Of a stretch of DNA of 46,128 bases, positions 8,459 through 15,695 are shown piece after piece (position 1 is the stretch's first letter; each line of letters begins with the position of its first letter). The position numbers and the translations under genes were made by a program. This DNA comes from Clostridium arbusti SL206 (GTDB lineage Bacteria > Bacillota > Clostridia > Clostridiales > Clostridiaceae): positions 1-46,128 of the forward strand of contig NZ_BAEV01000020.1 in NCBI RefSeq assembly GCF_000246895.1. The letters are read 5' to 3'. A model generated the notes under the pieces. That model did no database searches, was not told where the DNA came from, and saw only the letters and a list, made by a program, of their open reading frames with translations.

Positions 8459-9301
8459 ATGTGCAGATTAAATCCAAAAGTAGATTTTGCGTTTAAAAAA
8501 CTGTTTGCAAGTCCGGAAAATAAAGATTTATTGATATCCTTCATAAATTCAATGCTTTCAGAACATGAGCAGATTTCTGATATACAATTAAAAAATCCCT
8601 ATAACATAGCGAATTATAGAAAGGGTAAAATGACCATACTGGATATAAAAGCAGTGGACGAAAAAGGGGTATGGTATGACATAGAAATGCAGCTGGCAGA
8701 GCAGAGTTTCTATGATAAAAGGGCCTTTTACTATTGGGCAAAGGTATATTCAGATCAGATAGAAAGTGGAGATGATTTTGAAACCCTAAGAAAAACTATA
8801 GCTATAAACATACTGGATTTTAATTATATAGATGAAGAAGATTTTCACAATGTATACAAGGTATTCAATGAAAAGAGTAAAAAGGAATTTTCAAATATAT
8901 TTGAAATGCATTTTATTGAATTAAATAAATTTAAAAAAGACTATAAGAGTTTAAGTAGTACACTAGACAGATGGGTAACTTTTTTAAATAGAGCTTATGA
9001 AATAGATGTCAATAAAATACCAGAAGAATTAGCCTTGGATAAGGAAGTGAAAAGGGCTATTGAAAAGCTTGATATTATGTATCTTGATAGTGAAGAAAGA
9101 GAAATATATGAAAATGATTTAAAGGCTATGAGAGATTATAAGGCTGAACTCAAAACTGCAGAGAGAAAAGGAAGAGAGGAAGGAAGAGAAGAAGGGAAAA
9201 TTGAAGTTGCAAAAAGCCTTCTGAAAATGGGATTAAGTATAGAACAAATAGCAGCAGGAACTGGTCTTACTGTTGAAGAAATTAGAAAATTGAGACTATA
9301 A
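8459..9301 (+). CDS. Rpn family recombination-promoting nuclease / putative transposase
   Basis: 280 residues. The N-terminal ~200 form the PD-(D/E)XK transposase-like domain: MCRLNPKVDFAFKKLFAS start, then the catalytic core ILDIKAVDEKGVWYDIEMQ (Asp, then E-x-Q). Residues ~224-245 are a charged G/E/R/K linker and the last ~35 a helical, HTH-like tail GLSIEQIAAGTGLTVEEI. Rpn proteins cut DNA and have been linked to recombination and phage defence. ATG start with AGGGGAG upstream. The C-terminal 58 codons are nearly identical to the partial gene at 1-198, so the two are recent paralogues. An ATG at 9127 (MRDYK) could allow an internal short product, but its Shine-Dalgarno spacing is poor. Confidence 0.9.
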   Translation: MCRLNPKVDFAFKKLFASPENKDLLISFINSMLSEHEQISDIQLKNPYNIANYRKGKMTILDIKAVDEKGVWYDIEMQLAEQSFYDKRAFYYWAKVYSDQIESGDDFETLRKTIAINILDFNYIDEEDFHNVYKVFNEKSKKEFSNIFEMHFIELNKFKKDYKSLSSTLDRWVTFLNRAYEIDVNKIPEELALDKEVKRAIEKLDIMYLDSEEREIYENDLKAMRDYKAELKTAERKGREEGREEGKIEVAKSLLKMGLSIEQIAAGTGLTVEEIRKLRL

Positions 9302-9331
9302 TCTTATGGTGCTTCATCTAGGGTACGGGGT

Positions 9332-9368
9332 GATTATCAAATAATTTTCACACAGTTATTTGATAATC
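9332..9368. terminator. Hairpin downstream of the Rpn-type gene
   Basis: GATTATCAAATAA (9332-9344) and TTATTTGATAATC (9356-9368) form a perfect 13-bp stem with an 11-base loop. There is no T-run, so terminator function is only likely. Confidence 0.5.
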
Positions 9369-9379
9369 TAAATGTAATA

Positions 9380-9539
9380 AGGCATCTTCAGATAAATAAC
9401 TAGTCAGTATACTAGTCTATTTTGAATTATACTACGTTAACAGAACCTTCTGATAGCATCACTATCATCAGAACCTGTTTCTTTGTATATTTCAAAATAT
9501 ACGTCGCATCTTTGACTTGTTATTTATTTTCACATGCCT
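9380..9539 (+). repeat. Family A MITE-like repeat, copy 3
   Basis: 160-bp full-length copy (AGGCATCTTCAGATAAATAA ... TTATTTTCACATGCCT) upstream of the FlxA-like gene. Confidence 0.85.
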
Positions 9540-9593
9540 AACTAGATATTATATAATAAAGGAAGAAATAATTAGATTTGGGGTGATTTTAAA

Positions 9594-9923
9594 ATGAGTA
9601 TTTCATCAATTTCTTTTACATCGAATAGCGTAAGCGTAGTGAATAGCACTAGTGATAGCAATGTACTTAGTAAACAAGCATTAGATATTCAGAAAGAGAT
9701 ACAACAAGAAAAGGTAAGTAAAGACGATGAAAAGATAAAACAGTCTAAAATTAGTCAACTACAAGCTCAGTTACAACAAATTCAAAGTGAAATTCAGCAA
9801 AAACAATCTCAAAGTACAAATCAAACTTCTAGTCAACAGGTGCAAGCATCAAAAAGTGTTGATAATAATTTAAATACATCAAAACAGAGTTATTCTGATA
9901 ATATATTGGATACATTTGCTTAA
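9594..9923 (+). CDS. FlxA-like small coiled-coil protein
   Basis: 109 residues, rich in Ser, Gln, Asn and Lys. The middle (~30-72) is a Gln-rich coiled coil (KISQLQAQLQQIQSEIQQKQ) like that of the FlxA-like family; the N-terminus MSISSISFTSNSVSV is a low-complexity Ser/Val stretch. No signal peptide or membrane helix. ATG with GGGGTGAT 7-8 bases upstream and a strong terminator downstream make it a real monocistronic gene. Function unknown; FlxA-like is a similarity of composition and pattern only. Confidence 0.75.
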   Translation: MSISSISFTSNSVSVVNSTSDSNVLSKQALDIQKEIQQEKVSKDDEKIKQSKISQLQAQLQQIQSEIQQKQSQSTNQTSSQQVQASKSVDNNLNTSKQSYSDNILDTFA

Positions 9924-9969
9924 TAGTAATATGATGAAGACTAGTCATTACCAGCCTTATTATAGTCTA

Positions 9970-10000
9970 AAGCAGGATTTTAACTCCTGCTTATTTTTTT
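9970..10000 (+). terminator. Rho-independent terminator after the FlxA-like gene
   Basis: AAGCAGGA (9970-9977) pairs with TCCTGCTT (9985-9992), followed by A and a T7 run. Confidence 0.88.
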
Positions 10001-10031
10001 CTAATGTCCACACTTATAAAAATTGGAAAAA

Positions 10032-10048
10032 ATTACACCCCTGGGGTG
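10032..10048. repeat. Family B palindrome, single copy
   Basis: Core CACCCCTGGGGTG at 10036-10048. The flanks add a second symmetry: TTGGAA upstream and TTCCAA downstream are also inverted, so the whole 10023-10063 region can fold. Confidence 0.8.
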
Positions 10049-10098
10049 CGATAAGTTCCAAAAATGGAATAAATCATACTACAGCGGTTCAATAAACT

Positions 10099-10140
10099 AA
10101 GTCGGATTATGTCCAAATATTGGGTATAATCTGACTTCTT
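10099..10140 (+). terminator. Terminator-like hairpin
   Basis: AAGTCGGATTAT (10099-10110) pairs with ATAATCTGACTT (10126-10137) with one G-U pair, then a short T-rich tail. Its loop resembles the terminator at 276-321, so it may be a remnant of a lost Rpn-type gene end. Confidence 0.5.
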
Positions 10141-10192
10141 TTACTTTTATACTGATTAGTGATAAAATTATAAGTGAAATGAGGTGTAAAGA

Positions 10193-10555
10193 ATGATACT
10201 TTATCATTTCTCAAATGGAAGGTACAATAAAATAATTCCCAAATCAGCAGCAAAAAGGCAGCTAGCTGAAGGGAAGACAACAAGAGAAAAAATAACGATT
10301 TTAACTACCAATCCCCATATGTTCTATGAAAATGACAATGGAGATAACTTTTTTAAATATAGATATATTGTAAAGCTGGATGGAAATGATCCTTACTTAC
10401 ATGCTGACGATAAATTCAATGGTATGATGGAAAAGTATAATAAAGCCTTTAATTCCAAACGTTCTGCATTTAAGTGGTTCTTCTATGAGAATCCACTTGA
10501 GTATACTTCTATATCAGAATGGGATAAAGAGTTAAGTAAATTCAAAATGGAATAA
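10193..10555 (+). CDS. Hypothetical protein, 120 aa
   Basis: I do not recognise this protein. It starts MILYHFSNGRYNKIIP and has a basic first half, aromatic-rich segments (FFKYRYIVKL, FKWFFYENPLEY) and no membrane helix or signal peptide. The YHFS opening recalls N-termini of some ADP-ribosyltransferase-like or toxin-like small proteins, but no catalytic motif can be traced, so this is not a functional call. ATG with GAGGTG 7 bases upstream supports translation. The genes on both sides are unrelated, and no partner gene is visible. Confidence 0.65.
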   Translation: MILYHFSNGRYNKIIPKSAAKRQLAEGKTTREKITILTTNPHMFYENDNGDNFFKYRYIVKLDGNDPYLHADDKFNGMMEKYNKAFNSKRSAFKWFFYENPLEYTSISEWDKELSKFKME

Positions 10556-10568
10556 AAAATTATTCAGA

Positions 10569-10658
10569 TTACAAATGTTCGCCTTTAGATGCTGCTTTAC
10601 ATAAAGCAAGTACAAATAAGTAAACTGCAGTTATAAAAGAACCAATAAAAATAACCAT
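10569..10658 (-). CDS. Small membrane protein, 29 aa
   Basis: Short minus-strand ORF starting MVIFIGSFITAVYLFVLALC and ending KAASKGEHL: one hydrophobic helix (~22 residues) and a polar tail. AGGGGTGAT lies 4-5 bases before the ATG. The helix plus ending C-x-A-A-x-x-G-E resembles small clostridial single-helix proteins of the DUF3789 type, though shorter. Function unknown; the call rests on the ribosome binding site and composition. Confidence 0.5.
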   Translation of the reverse strand: MVIFIGSFITAVYLFVLALCKAASKGEHL

Positions 10659-10810
10659 TATAATCACCCCTTTAGTTTTATTATAGACAGCTTGTCTAGA
10701 AGGTATACCGCTAGTGTCTATATATTTACTATAGATAAATTATAATGGTTATTAACTTTATAGGTATTAACGAGATTTTAAATTATAGTAAACATTACTT
10801 CAAATTCATT

Positions 10811-10900
10811 TCAAATATCAATGAATCTTATTTAGTAGAATTTGTACTCACACTAAGGTTAGATGAATTGTTCATGGATGTGGTGCTGTTATCGCATAAG
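10811..10900 (+). repeat. Family D element (5' part)
   Basis: Shares CAAATATCAATGAATCTTA, TTTGTACTCA, TTAGATGAATT and GCTGTTATC with the copy at 19123-19262, in the same order. The 3' module is missing. With the small ORF and the palindromes it explains the 526-bp gap 10556-11081; apparent long ORFs across it run into the repeats and look spurious. Confidence 0.65.
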
Positions 10901-10997
10901 CTGGTAAAGATCAGCCATATTATCTGTATTAGCTCCCACTCTAAGAAACACGCAATGTTAATCGATTTTATAATATTTAAGTTGAATGGAAAAATTT

Positions 10998-11056
10998 GCA
11001 CCCCAGGGGTATAATGAATGTTAAATATGGAAAAAATTACACCCCTGGGGTGTAAT
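10998..11056. repeat. Family B palindromes, two tandem copies (41-bp period)
   Basis: Cores at 10998-11008 (GCACCCCAGGG, slightly decayed on the right) and 11039-11053; the second is a perfect 21-bp palindrome at 11036-11056. Core starts are 41 bp apart. The second copy ends 25 bp before the GTG of the next gene and TATAAT (11058-11063) follows immediately, so it overlaps the likely promoter. Confidence 0.85.
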
Positions 11057-11081
11057 ATATAATAACTATTGAGGTGATATT

Positions 11082-11921
11082 GTGAACAAAATAAATAGAA
11101 ATGATCCTTGTCCATGTATGAGCGGTAAAAAATATAAAAATTGTTGCATAGGTAAGGATTTTTTAGAAGAATTAGAAAAAGAAAATCTAAAATATTATGA
11201 TGAAGAATACATACTTAGTGAAATAAAGAAAGAAAGCCAAGCTTTTAATATATTTTACGAAAATGAAAGACAAAACATTAAGAGGGAATTACTGTGGCTT
11301 AAAAAGACCATCAATTCAGGGGCAAATATGTCTTATGGAACATTACCCTTTATAGATAATAATCCCTATTGCATTGCAGTAAAAAATGCACCAATACTAT
11401 TAGAGGAGTCCTTTGAGGCTGCCCATGAACTTCAACGTATAATTTGCCTTGAAGAGAGCTTTAAAATTGTAAAATTTAAAGAAGATGCAATAGGTCATTA
11501 TAGTAGTATTCTCTGTAGAGTTATTAATGATATGATATATGATTCAATGATCGATAACAGGCTCATTAAATATGGATTTAATTTAAATGATCATTACGAA
11601 AAAGATGATGAAATTCAAATTAAAACCATAGGAGTTCAACCAATTGAAAGTCTTTCACCAGAGCAGGTAGTATTTATTACTACTCTATATGTGAAGAAAA
11701 CTTTGGATTTGAGAAATATTTATCCTAATATTAAAGATGAAGAAGTGGAATTTAATAAATGGATAATTAAGAACTATAGTGGACTTGTACCATTTTCAAA
11801 AACTATATTAAAATTCGTTGAAGAAGTAGGATATGATACTCCAGCGAAAGTAGAGACTATTTTCAATAATATGATTAATGCATTGAAATTAGAGGAAGTA
11901 TTGACTATAGATTATATATAA
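11082..11921 (+). CDS. SEC-C motif protein
   Basis: 279 residues. Residues ~5-22 are a SEC-C zinc-binding motif (NDPCPCMSGKKYKNCC: C-x-C-x8-C-C), the module found at the SecA C-terminus and in many stand-alone proteins. The rest is a helical domain I do not recognise; it contains EAAHELQRII, which recalls an HExxH-type arrangement but lacks the second His. No membrane segment. It starts at GTG with GAGGTGAT 5 bases upstream. A perfect terminator overlaps its end. The tandem family B palindromes cover its promoter, suggesting control through them. Confidence 0.8.
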   Translation: MNKINRNDPCPCMSGKKYKNCCIGKDFLEELEKENLKYYDEEYILSEIKKESQAFNIFYENERQNIKRELLWLKKTINSGANMSYGTLPFIDNNPYCIAVKNAPILLEESFEAAHELQRIICLEESFKIVKFKEDAIGHYSSILCRVINDMIYDSMIDNRLIKYGFNLNDHYEKDDEIQIKTIGVQPIESLSPEQVVFITTLYVKKTLDLRNIYPNIKDEEVEFNKWIIKNYSGLVPFSKTILKFVEEVGYDTPAKVETIFNNMINALKLEEVLTIDYI

Positions 11922-11946
11922 GAGCCTAAATTTAGGCTCTTTTTTA
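11921..11946. terminator. Bidirectional terminator between convergent genes
   Basis: AGAGCCTAAATTTAGGCTCT (11921-11940) is a perfect palindrome followed by T5; A-rich on the left, so it can serve both the SEC-C gene and the glycosyltransferase. Confidence 0.88.
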
Positions 11947-11965
11947 TAGGTTAATGTTTTATAGT

Positions 11966-13183
11966 TTAAGCTAAAACACTTCTTTCTTCTTTCAATTTAA
12001 AGATTTCTTCAACTGCTTTTTTATAACCACCAGCTTTTCTAAAAGAATGGCTTATCTTTTTAATATTTTCAAGATAGCTTGGATCAGTTAAAACCTTTTC
12101 CACAGAATCTTTTAAAATTTCTGGAGTAAGCTTGTCTTTATCAAGAGAAATAGCTGCTCCAAGTTCTGCAGATCTTCCTGCCATATAAGGCTGATCTGCA
12201 CTTATAGGTATTGCTACAAAAGGTATATTATTATACAGTAAGTCACTGGTACTATTCATTCCAGCATGAGTTATGGCAACATCGGTATATTTTAAAATTT
12301 CTGATTGGGGAACATAGTTTTGTACAATGAAATTTTTAGGTATATCAAATTGAGATAAATCTACATTGTATGCAGCCATAACTACAATAGCATCAGTATT
12401 AGCAAAGCTTTTAAAGAATATATCATATAGTTTACTATTAGTATTATTAAATACTGTACCAAGTGAAATATAAATAACTTTCTTTCCTTTTAATTTTTCA
12501 AAGGGAAAATCTAAATTCTCTTTTCTATCATATATTGGTGGACCTATAAATTTAAAACTATCATCATAGTATTCCATATGTGAAACAAAATATTTAGAAG
12601 TATATGCAATATTTATATCACCTTTATTAAAAAATAAACTAAGTATTTCATCAGGCATTTTTACATTATAAGTTTTCTTTAAGTTTTCAGATACTCTTTT
12701 ATAATTAGCTATAGCCGGATGATTTTTCATTAAATCTTTATCCATTAAATATTTATTTTGAGCCATAAGTTCTTTTGGGGTAGCAAATACTGCAAAGGAC
12801 GAAATAGAAGGAATTTTTAGTATTTGGGCAATAATATTTCCAAAAGGGAACATAGCAGCATAAGCAACGTAATCAAATTTTGTATCTTTAATTTGATATA
12901 AAATATCTTTTATAACTTCTTCACTGGAATTAAGAAGTTCATTTATATGATTTAAGAATTCGTTAATATTCATTTCTTTAGTAATAGTATGTTTTTTTGT
13001 AAGAGGATTGGATTCTCCTTTGTAACTTTTAAATAGAGCTCCTGTACTTTCTATTTTTTCTTTAAAGTCTTCTGAACAAAAATAAGTCACTTCTTCTCCT
13101 CTTTTTGTTAATTCATTTACTAATCCCAATGTAGGATTAACATGGCCATGAGCTGAAAGGTTTAAAAAAAGTACTTTTGACAT
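11966..13183 (-). CDS. UGT/MGT-type glycosyltransferase (GT1 family)
   Basis: 405 residues, GT-B fold. N-terminal acceptor domain opens MSKVLFLNLSAHGHVNPTLG, the standard GT1 opening with catalytic His; C-terminal donor domain carries ITHAGMNSTSDLLYNNIPFV and PISADQPYMAGR, the UDP-sugar-binding signature. Enzymes of this type (YjiC, macrolide glycosyltransferases) transfer a sugar from UDP-sugar to small hydrophobic acceptors and can inactivate antibiotics. No signal peptide. ATG with AAGGATG upstream. It is monocistronic; the neighbours give no acceptor. Confidence 0.93.
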   Translation of the reverse strand: MSKVLFLNLSAHGHVNPTLGLVNELTKRGEEVTYFCSEDFKEKIESTGALFKSYKGESNPLTKKHTITKEMNINEFLNHINELLNSSEEVIKDILYQIKDTKFDYVAYAAMFPFGNIIAQILKIPSISSFAVFATPKELMAQNKYLMDKDLMKNHPAIANYKRVSENLKKTYNVKMPDEILSLFFNKGDINIAYTSKYFVSHMEYYDDSFKFIGPPIYDRKENLDFPFEKLKGKKVIYISLGTVFNNTNSKLYDIFFKSFANTDAIVVMAAYNVDLSQFDIPKNFIVQNYVPQSEILKYTDVAITHAGMNSTSDLLYNNIPFVAIPISADQPYMAGRSAELGAAISLDKDKLTPEILKDSVEKVLTDPSYLENIKKISHSFRKAGGYKKAVEEIFKLKEERSVLA

Positions 13184-13437
13184 ATCTTCACATCCTTACC
13201 TTATTTTTATATGTGTATTTTACTACAATGATATTTATTGTCAATTTAGAATATGGATGTATACGGTTAAAATTTGTGAATAAATTGGTAAATATATATT
13301 AACAATTATGTAACCTAAGTGAATTTGATTCCAATCTTCAATGATTTTAATGCAGCAACTTTTATTTCAGAAATATATTAATGTTATTTCTAAAATTTTC
13401 TCATAAGTAACTCTACTTTCAAAAAACCTAGGATTGT

Positions 13438-13472
13438 GAACTGCCCCCTGTCTACTTGACAGGGGGCAGTTC
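13438..13472. repeat. Strong GC-rich hairpin
   Basis: GAACTGCCCCCTGTC (13438-13452) and its exact complement (13458-13472) around TACTT, nested within AACCTA (13426-13431) and TAGGTT. Very GC-rich for this DNA. No T-run. Similar hairpins occur at ends of decayed insertion sequences, but no transposase is present. It lies in the 462-bp gap 13184-13645. Confidence 0.6.
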
Positions 13473-13516
13473 ATAGCTATCTTAGGTTTAATTTTATACA
13501 TTTATAGATATTAAGT

Positions 13517-13618
13517 TTAGAATTTAATTTCTTCTGTTTCACCACTAAATGAATATATAGTAGCGTTTACCTCAGTAAAATAAAGTACTTCAAAAATATC
13601 ATCATCTGCTTTGTACAT
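13517..13618 (-). pseudogene. Short ORF or 3' gene remnant, 33 aa
   Basis: Minus-strand reading frame MYKADDDIFEVLYFTEVNAT...EEIKF with protein-like composition but no ribosome binding site; the open frame runs a little further upstream into the HxlR remnant. Most likely the tail of an unrelated gene joined to the broken HxlR gene. Not recognised. Confidence 0.35.
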
Positions 13619-13621
13619 ATA

Positions 13622-13909
13622 AAGATTTTTAGTGGGAAATGGGCTTTGATAGTTATTTATAATTTATGTGAAAAAACACTGCGTTTTGGAGAATTAAAAC
13701 GTAAAGTTCCAGGTGTTACACAAGCTACACTTACAAAGCAACTACGTATTCTTGAACAGTATGGAATGATTAATAGATATGTGTATGCAGAAGTGCCACC
13801 GCATGTGGAATACTCTCTTACTAAGATTGGAGAAGAGTTCATTCCTGTATTACAACAATTTGAAGTCTTTGGAAATAAATATATAGATTTTTTAAAAGAA
13901 AAATATTAA
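13622..13909 (+). pseudogene. HxlR family regulator, 5'-truncated
   Basis: The frame reads KIFSGKWALIVIYNLCEK then LRFGELKRKVPGVTQATL and LEQYGMINRYVYAEVPPHVE, the HxlR winged helix from the conserved G-K-W onward to the normal C-terminus (IDFLKEKY). The first ~20 residues of the family, with the C-P-x-x-x-x-L-x-x-I-G pattern, are missing: the frame upstream of 13622 is unrelated and has no ATG. The first possible start is TTG at 13646, inside the domain and without a ribosome binding site. I read this as a 5'-deleted pseudogene. Intact HxlR proteins are ~105-125 residues; this has ~95 in frame. Confidence 0.75.
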
Positions 13910-13935
13910 TCGTATTTCTGTTAAATGGAAGAAAT

Positions 13936-13992
13936 TGAACCACTGGGGTGTAGGAAATGTGATTTATGGAAAAAATTACACCCTGGGAGTGG
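13936..13992. repeat. Family B palindromes, two decayed tandem copies
   Basis: ATTGAACCACTGGGGTGTA and ATTACACCCTGGGAGTGGG, centres at 13944 and 13984 (40 bp apart, one base lost). Both arms carry substitutions. The copies lie between the HxlR remnant and the NlpC/P60 gene. Confidence 0.7.
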
Positions 13993-14194
13993 GTTACACA
14001 TAAGTATAATACTGAAAATAAAAGGAATCTTTTAGAATAAAGCCTAGACCACAAATTAAGATTATGATAATAAAGAGGATTTTTTTAATTCCTTCTAGAA
14101 CTATATGAATTATTAACCTATAAATTGAAAGAAGGTGAGTTTTAGCGAGAGACTTCCAATTATTATATGTTACATTCTCTCACTGAAGATAAAG

Positions 14195-15427
14195 ATGAAT
14201 AAAAAACTTATTATTCTACTATTGGTAGCGGCAGGTTCAATTGGAGCAGTATTACCAACTACAAATACCTATGCAGCTGCTGGAAATGAAAGCGTAATTT
14301 CTAATACAGTAAATACTTTGGCAGCAGTAAAAGTTACCTCATATACAGCAGCTAAGACAAAGGCTAAACCAGCACCAAGTCTACAACCACTGACATGTAT
14401 AGATACTCCATCTTCTGGATTCAATGTAAATAAGAATTTTAATGTGAATGGCTGGGTACTCAATGGTTCTGGAGTAAAGCAAGTTCAAGTCTATGTTGAT
14501 AATAGATTAATTGGAAATGCTTCTATTGGCAGATTTAGACCAGATGTGGCCAAGGTATTTCCAAAGTACAACAATAAGAACAGTGGATATTTATTGACTA
14601 TACCTAAAAATAAAATTTCTGCAGGAAACCACACAATAACAGTTAAATCAATGGGCAATGATGGAGTAGTAACTAGTAAATCTGTTAAAATATCAAAGCC
14701 AAAGGATTTATTATACATAGATTCACCACAGCAGGGTCAGCATGTTAAAAATAGCATAATTGTATCAGGTTGGGCCTTGAGTATTGAAAATATGAGGCAA
14801 GTAAAGATATCAATAGATAATAAATTTGTAGGAAATGCTACCATAGGACTAAGTAGAGCTGATGTAGCTAAAGCATATCCAGTATATCTTAAGGGTAACA
14901 GTGGTTTTAGGTATAATTTAAATGTGTCCAAGCTATCAAAGGGTAATCACACTATAACAGTCACTGCCATTGATGTCAGTGGAAATAGCGTATCTTCAAG
15001 TAAGACTATATCTACAGCAGAGGTAAAATCAGTTGTTACTTTATCGAATAAGGTATCTACAACAAAAGGACAAGCTATAATAAGCTATGCTGAAAAGTTT
15101 AAAGGAGTTAAATATGTTTGGGGAGGAGAGAGTCCCAGCGGATTTGATTGTTCAGGATTTACAGAGTACGTATACAATCATTTTAGTGTAAAGCTTCCTC
15201 ATAATGCAGCGGAGCAGTATGGTTATGGAAAGTCAGTGAGTAAGAGCAGCCTGCAACCAGGTGATTTAGTTTTCTTTGGGAAAACAGCTAGCAGCATATA
15301 TCATGTAGGTATATACATAGGAAATGGTAATTTTATAAATGCACCTAAACCAGGAGACAAAGTAAAAATAACAGCACTCCGTTATATGCCTGATTATTAT
15401 GGGGCAAAGAGAATAACAATTAAGTAA
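14195..15427 (+). CDS. Secreted NlpC/P60 endopeptidase with two Ig-like repeats
   Basis: 410 residues from ATG 14195; an in-frame GTG at 14135 would add 20 residues ahead of the signal peptide and is less likely. Signal peptide at 1-28 (MNKKLIILLLVAAGSIGAV ... YAAA). Two related ~95-residue Ig-like domains follow, each with a GW(V/A)L strand, (D)NRLIGNA/DNKFVGNA, AxxYP/FP and GNHTITV motifs. The C-terminal ~115 residues are an NlpC/P60 domain: catalytic Cys in FDCSGF, His in YHVGIYIG, third polar residue Asn in INAPKPGD (usually His). It should cleave stem-peptide bonds in peptidoglycan outside the cell; the Ig-like repeats probably bind wall or polysaccharide. Confidence 0.92.
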   Translation: MNKKLIILLLVAAGSIGAVLPTTNTYAAAGNESVISNTVNTLAAVKVTSYTAAKTKAKPAPSLQPLTCIDTPSSGFNVNKNFNVNGWVLNGSGVKQVQVYVDNRLIGNASIGRFRPDVAKVFPKYNNKNSGYLLTIPKNKISAGNHTITVKSMGNDGVVTSKSVKISKPKDLLYIDSPQQGQHVKNSIIVSGWALSIENMRQVKISIDNKFVGNATIGLSRADVAKAYPVYLKGNSGFRYNLNVSKLSKGNHTITVTAIDVSGNSVSSSKTISTAEVKSVVTLSNKVSTTKGQAIISYAEKFKGVKYVWGGESPSGFDCSGFTEYVYNHFSVKLPHNAAEQYGYGKSVSKSSLQPGDLVFFGKTASSIYHVGIYIGNGNFINAPKPGDKVKITALRYMPDYYGAKRITIK

Positions 15428-15444
15428 GGATTAAATGGAAAAAA

Positions 15445-15463
15445 TTACACCCCTGGGGTGTAA
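15445..15463. repeat. Family B palindrome, single perfect copy
   Basis: TTACACCCCTGGGGTGTAA, 19 bp, preceded by ATGGAAAAAA. It is followed at 15476 by another GTTATGGAAAAATTT, the start of a second repeat unit that lacks its palindrome. Confidence 0.85.
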
Positions 15464-15559
15464 AAAAATATGGGTTATGGAAAAATTTCCAATAGTCTTT
15501 AAAGGTAAGTTAAATCCATTTTTATAGATTATATTTTGAATATAAGTTGAAAAGGGTAT

Positions 15560-15670
15560 ATAAAATATATTAAAATATAATTAAAACTAATAAAAATAGG
15601 ATAAAGTTAATTAAAGTTAATAAAAACATATTAAAAAGTTTAAAATATAAGATATGGGATATAATTTTAA
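15560..15670. repeat. AT-rich tract with short ATTAAAA/AGTTAAT repeats
   Basis: About 110 bp of near-pure A/T with recurring TATTAAAA, TAATTAAAA, CTAATAAAAAT and AGTTAATTAAAGTTAATAA motifs at ~10-14-bp spacing, directly upstream of the STAND-like ATPase. A curved DNA or multi-site regulator region is possible. Confidence 0.4.
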
Positions 15671-15695
15671 TAAAAGTTAGTGGAGGGAATGTATT

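Noticed and set aside
8326-8741. Minus-strand ORFs opposite the Rpn-type gene
   Set aside because: Shadow frames; one encodes the palindrome (HPRGV) and neither has protein-like features.
10745-11115. Overlapping ORFs of 89 and 95 codons on the two strands
   Set aside because: Both run through a family D fragment and end or start inside family B palindromes; neither has a proper ribosome binding site or recognisable protein.
15428-15560. Possible programmed frameshift or attenuator linking the NlpC/P60 gene and the ATPase
   Set aside because: The region has a complete stop, a palindrome and a separate ribosome binding site for the ATPase; nothing links the frames.
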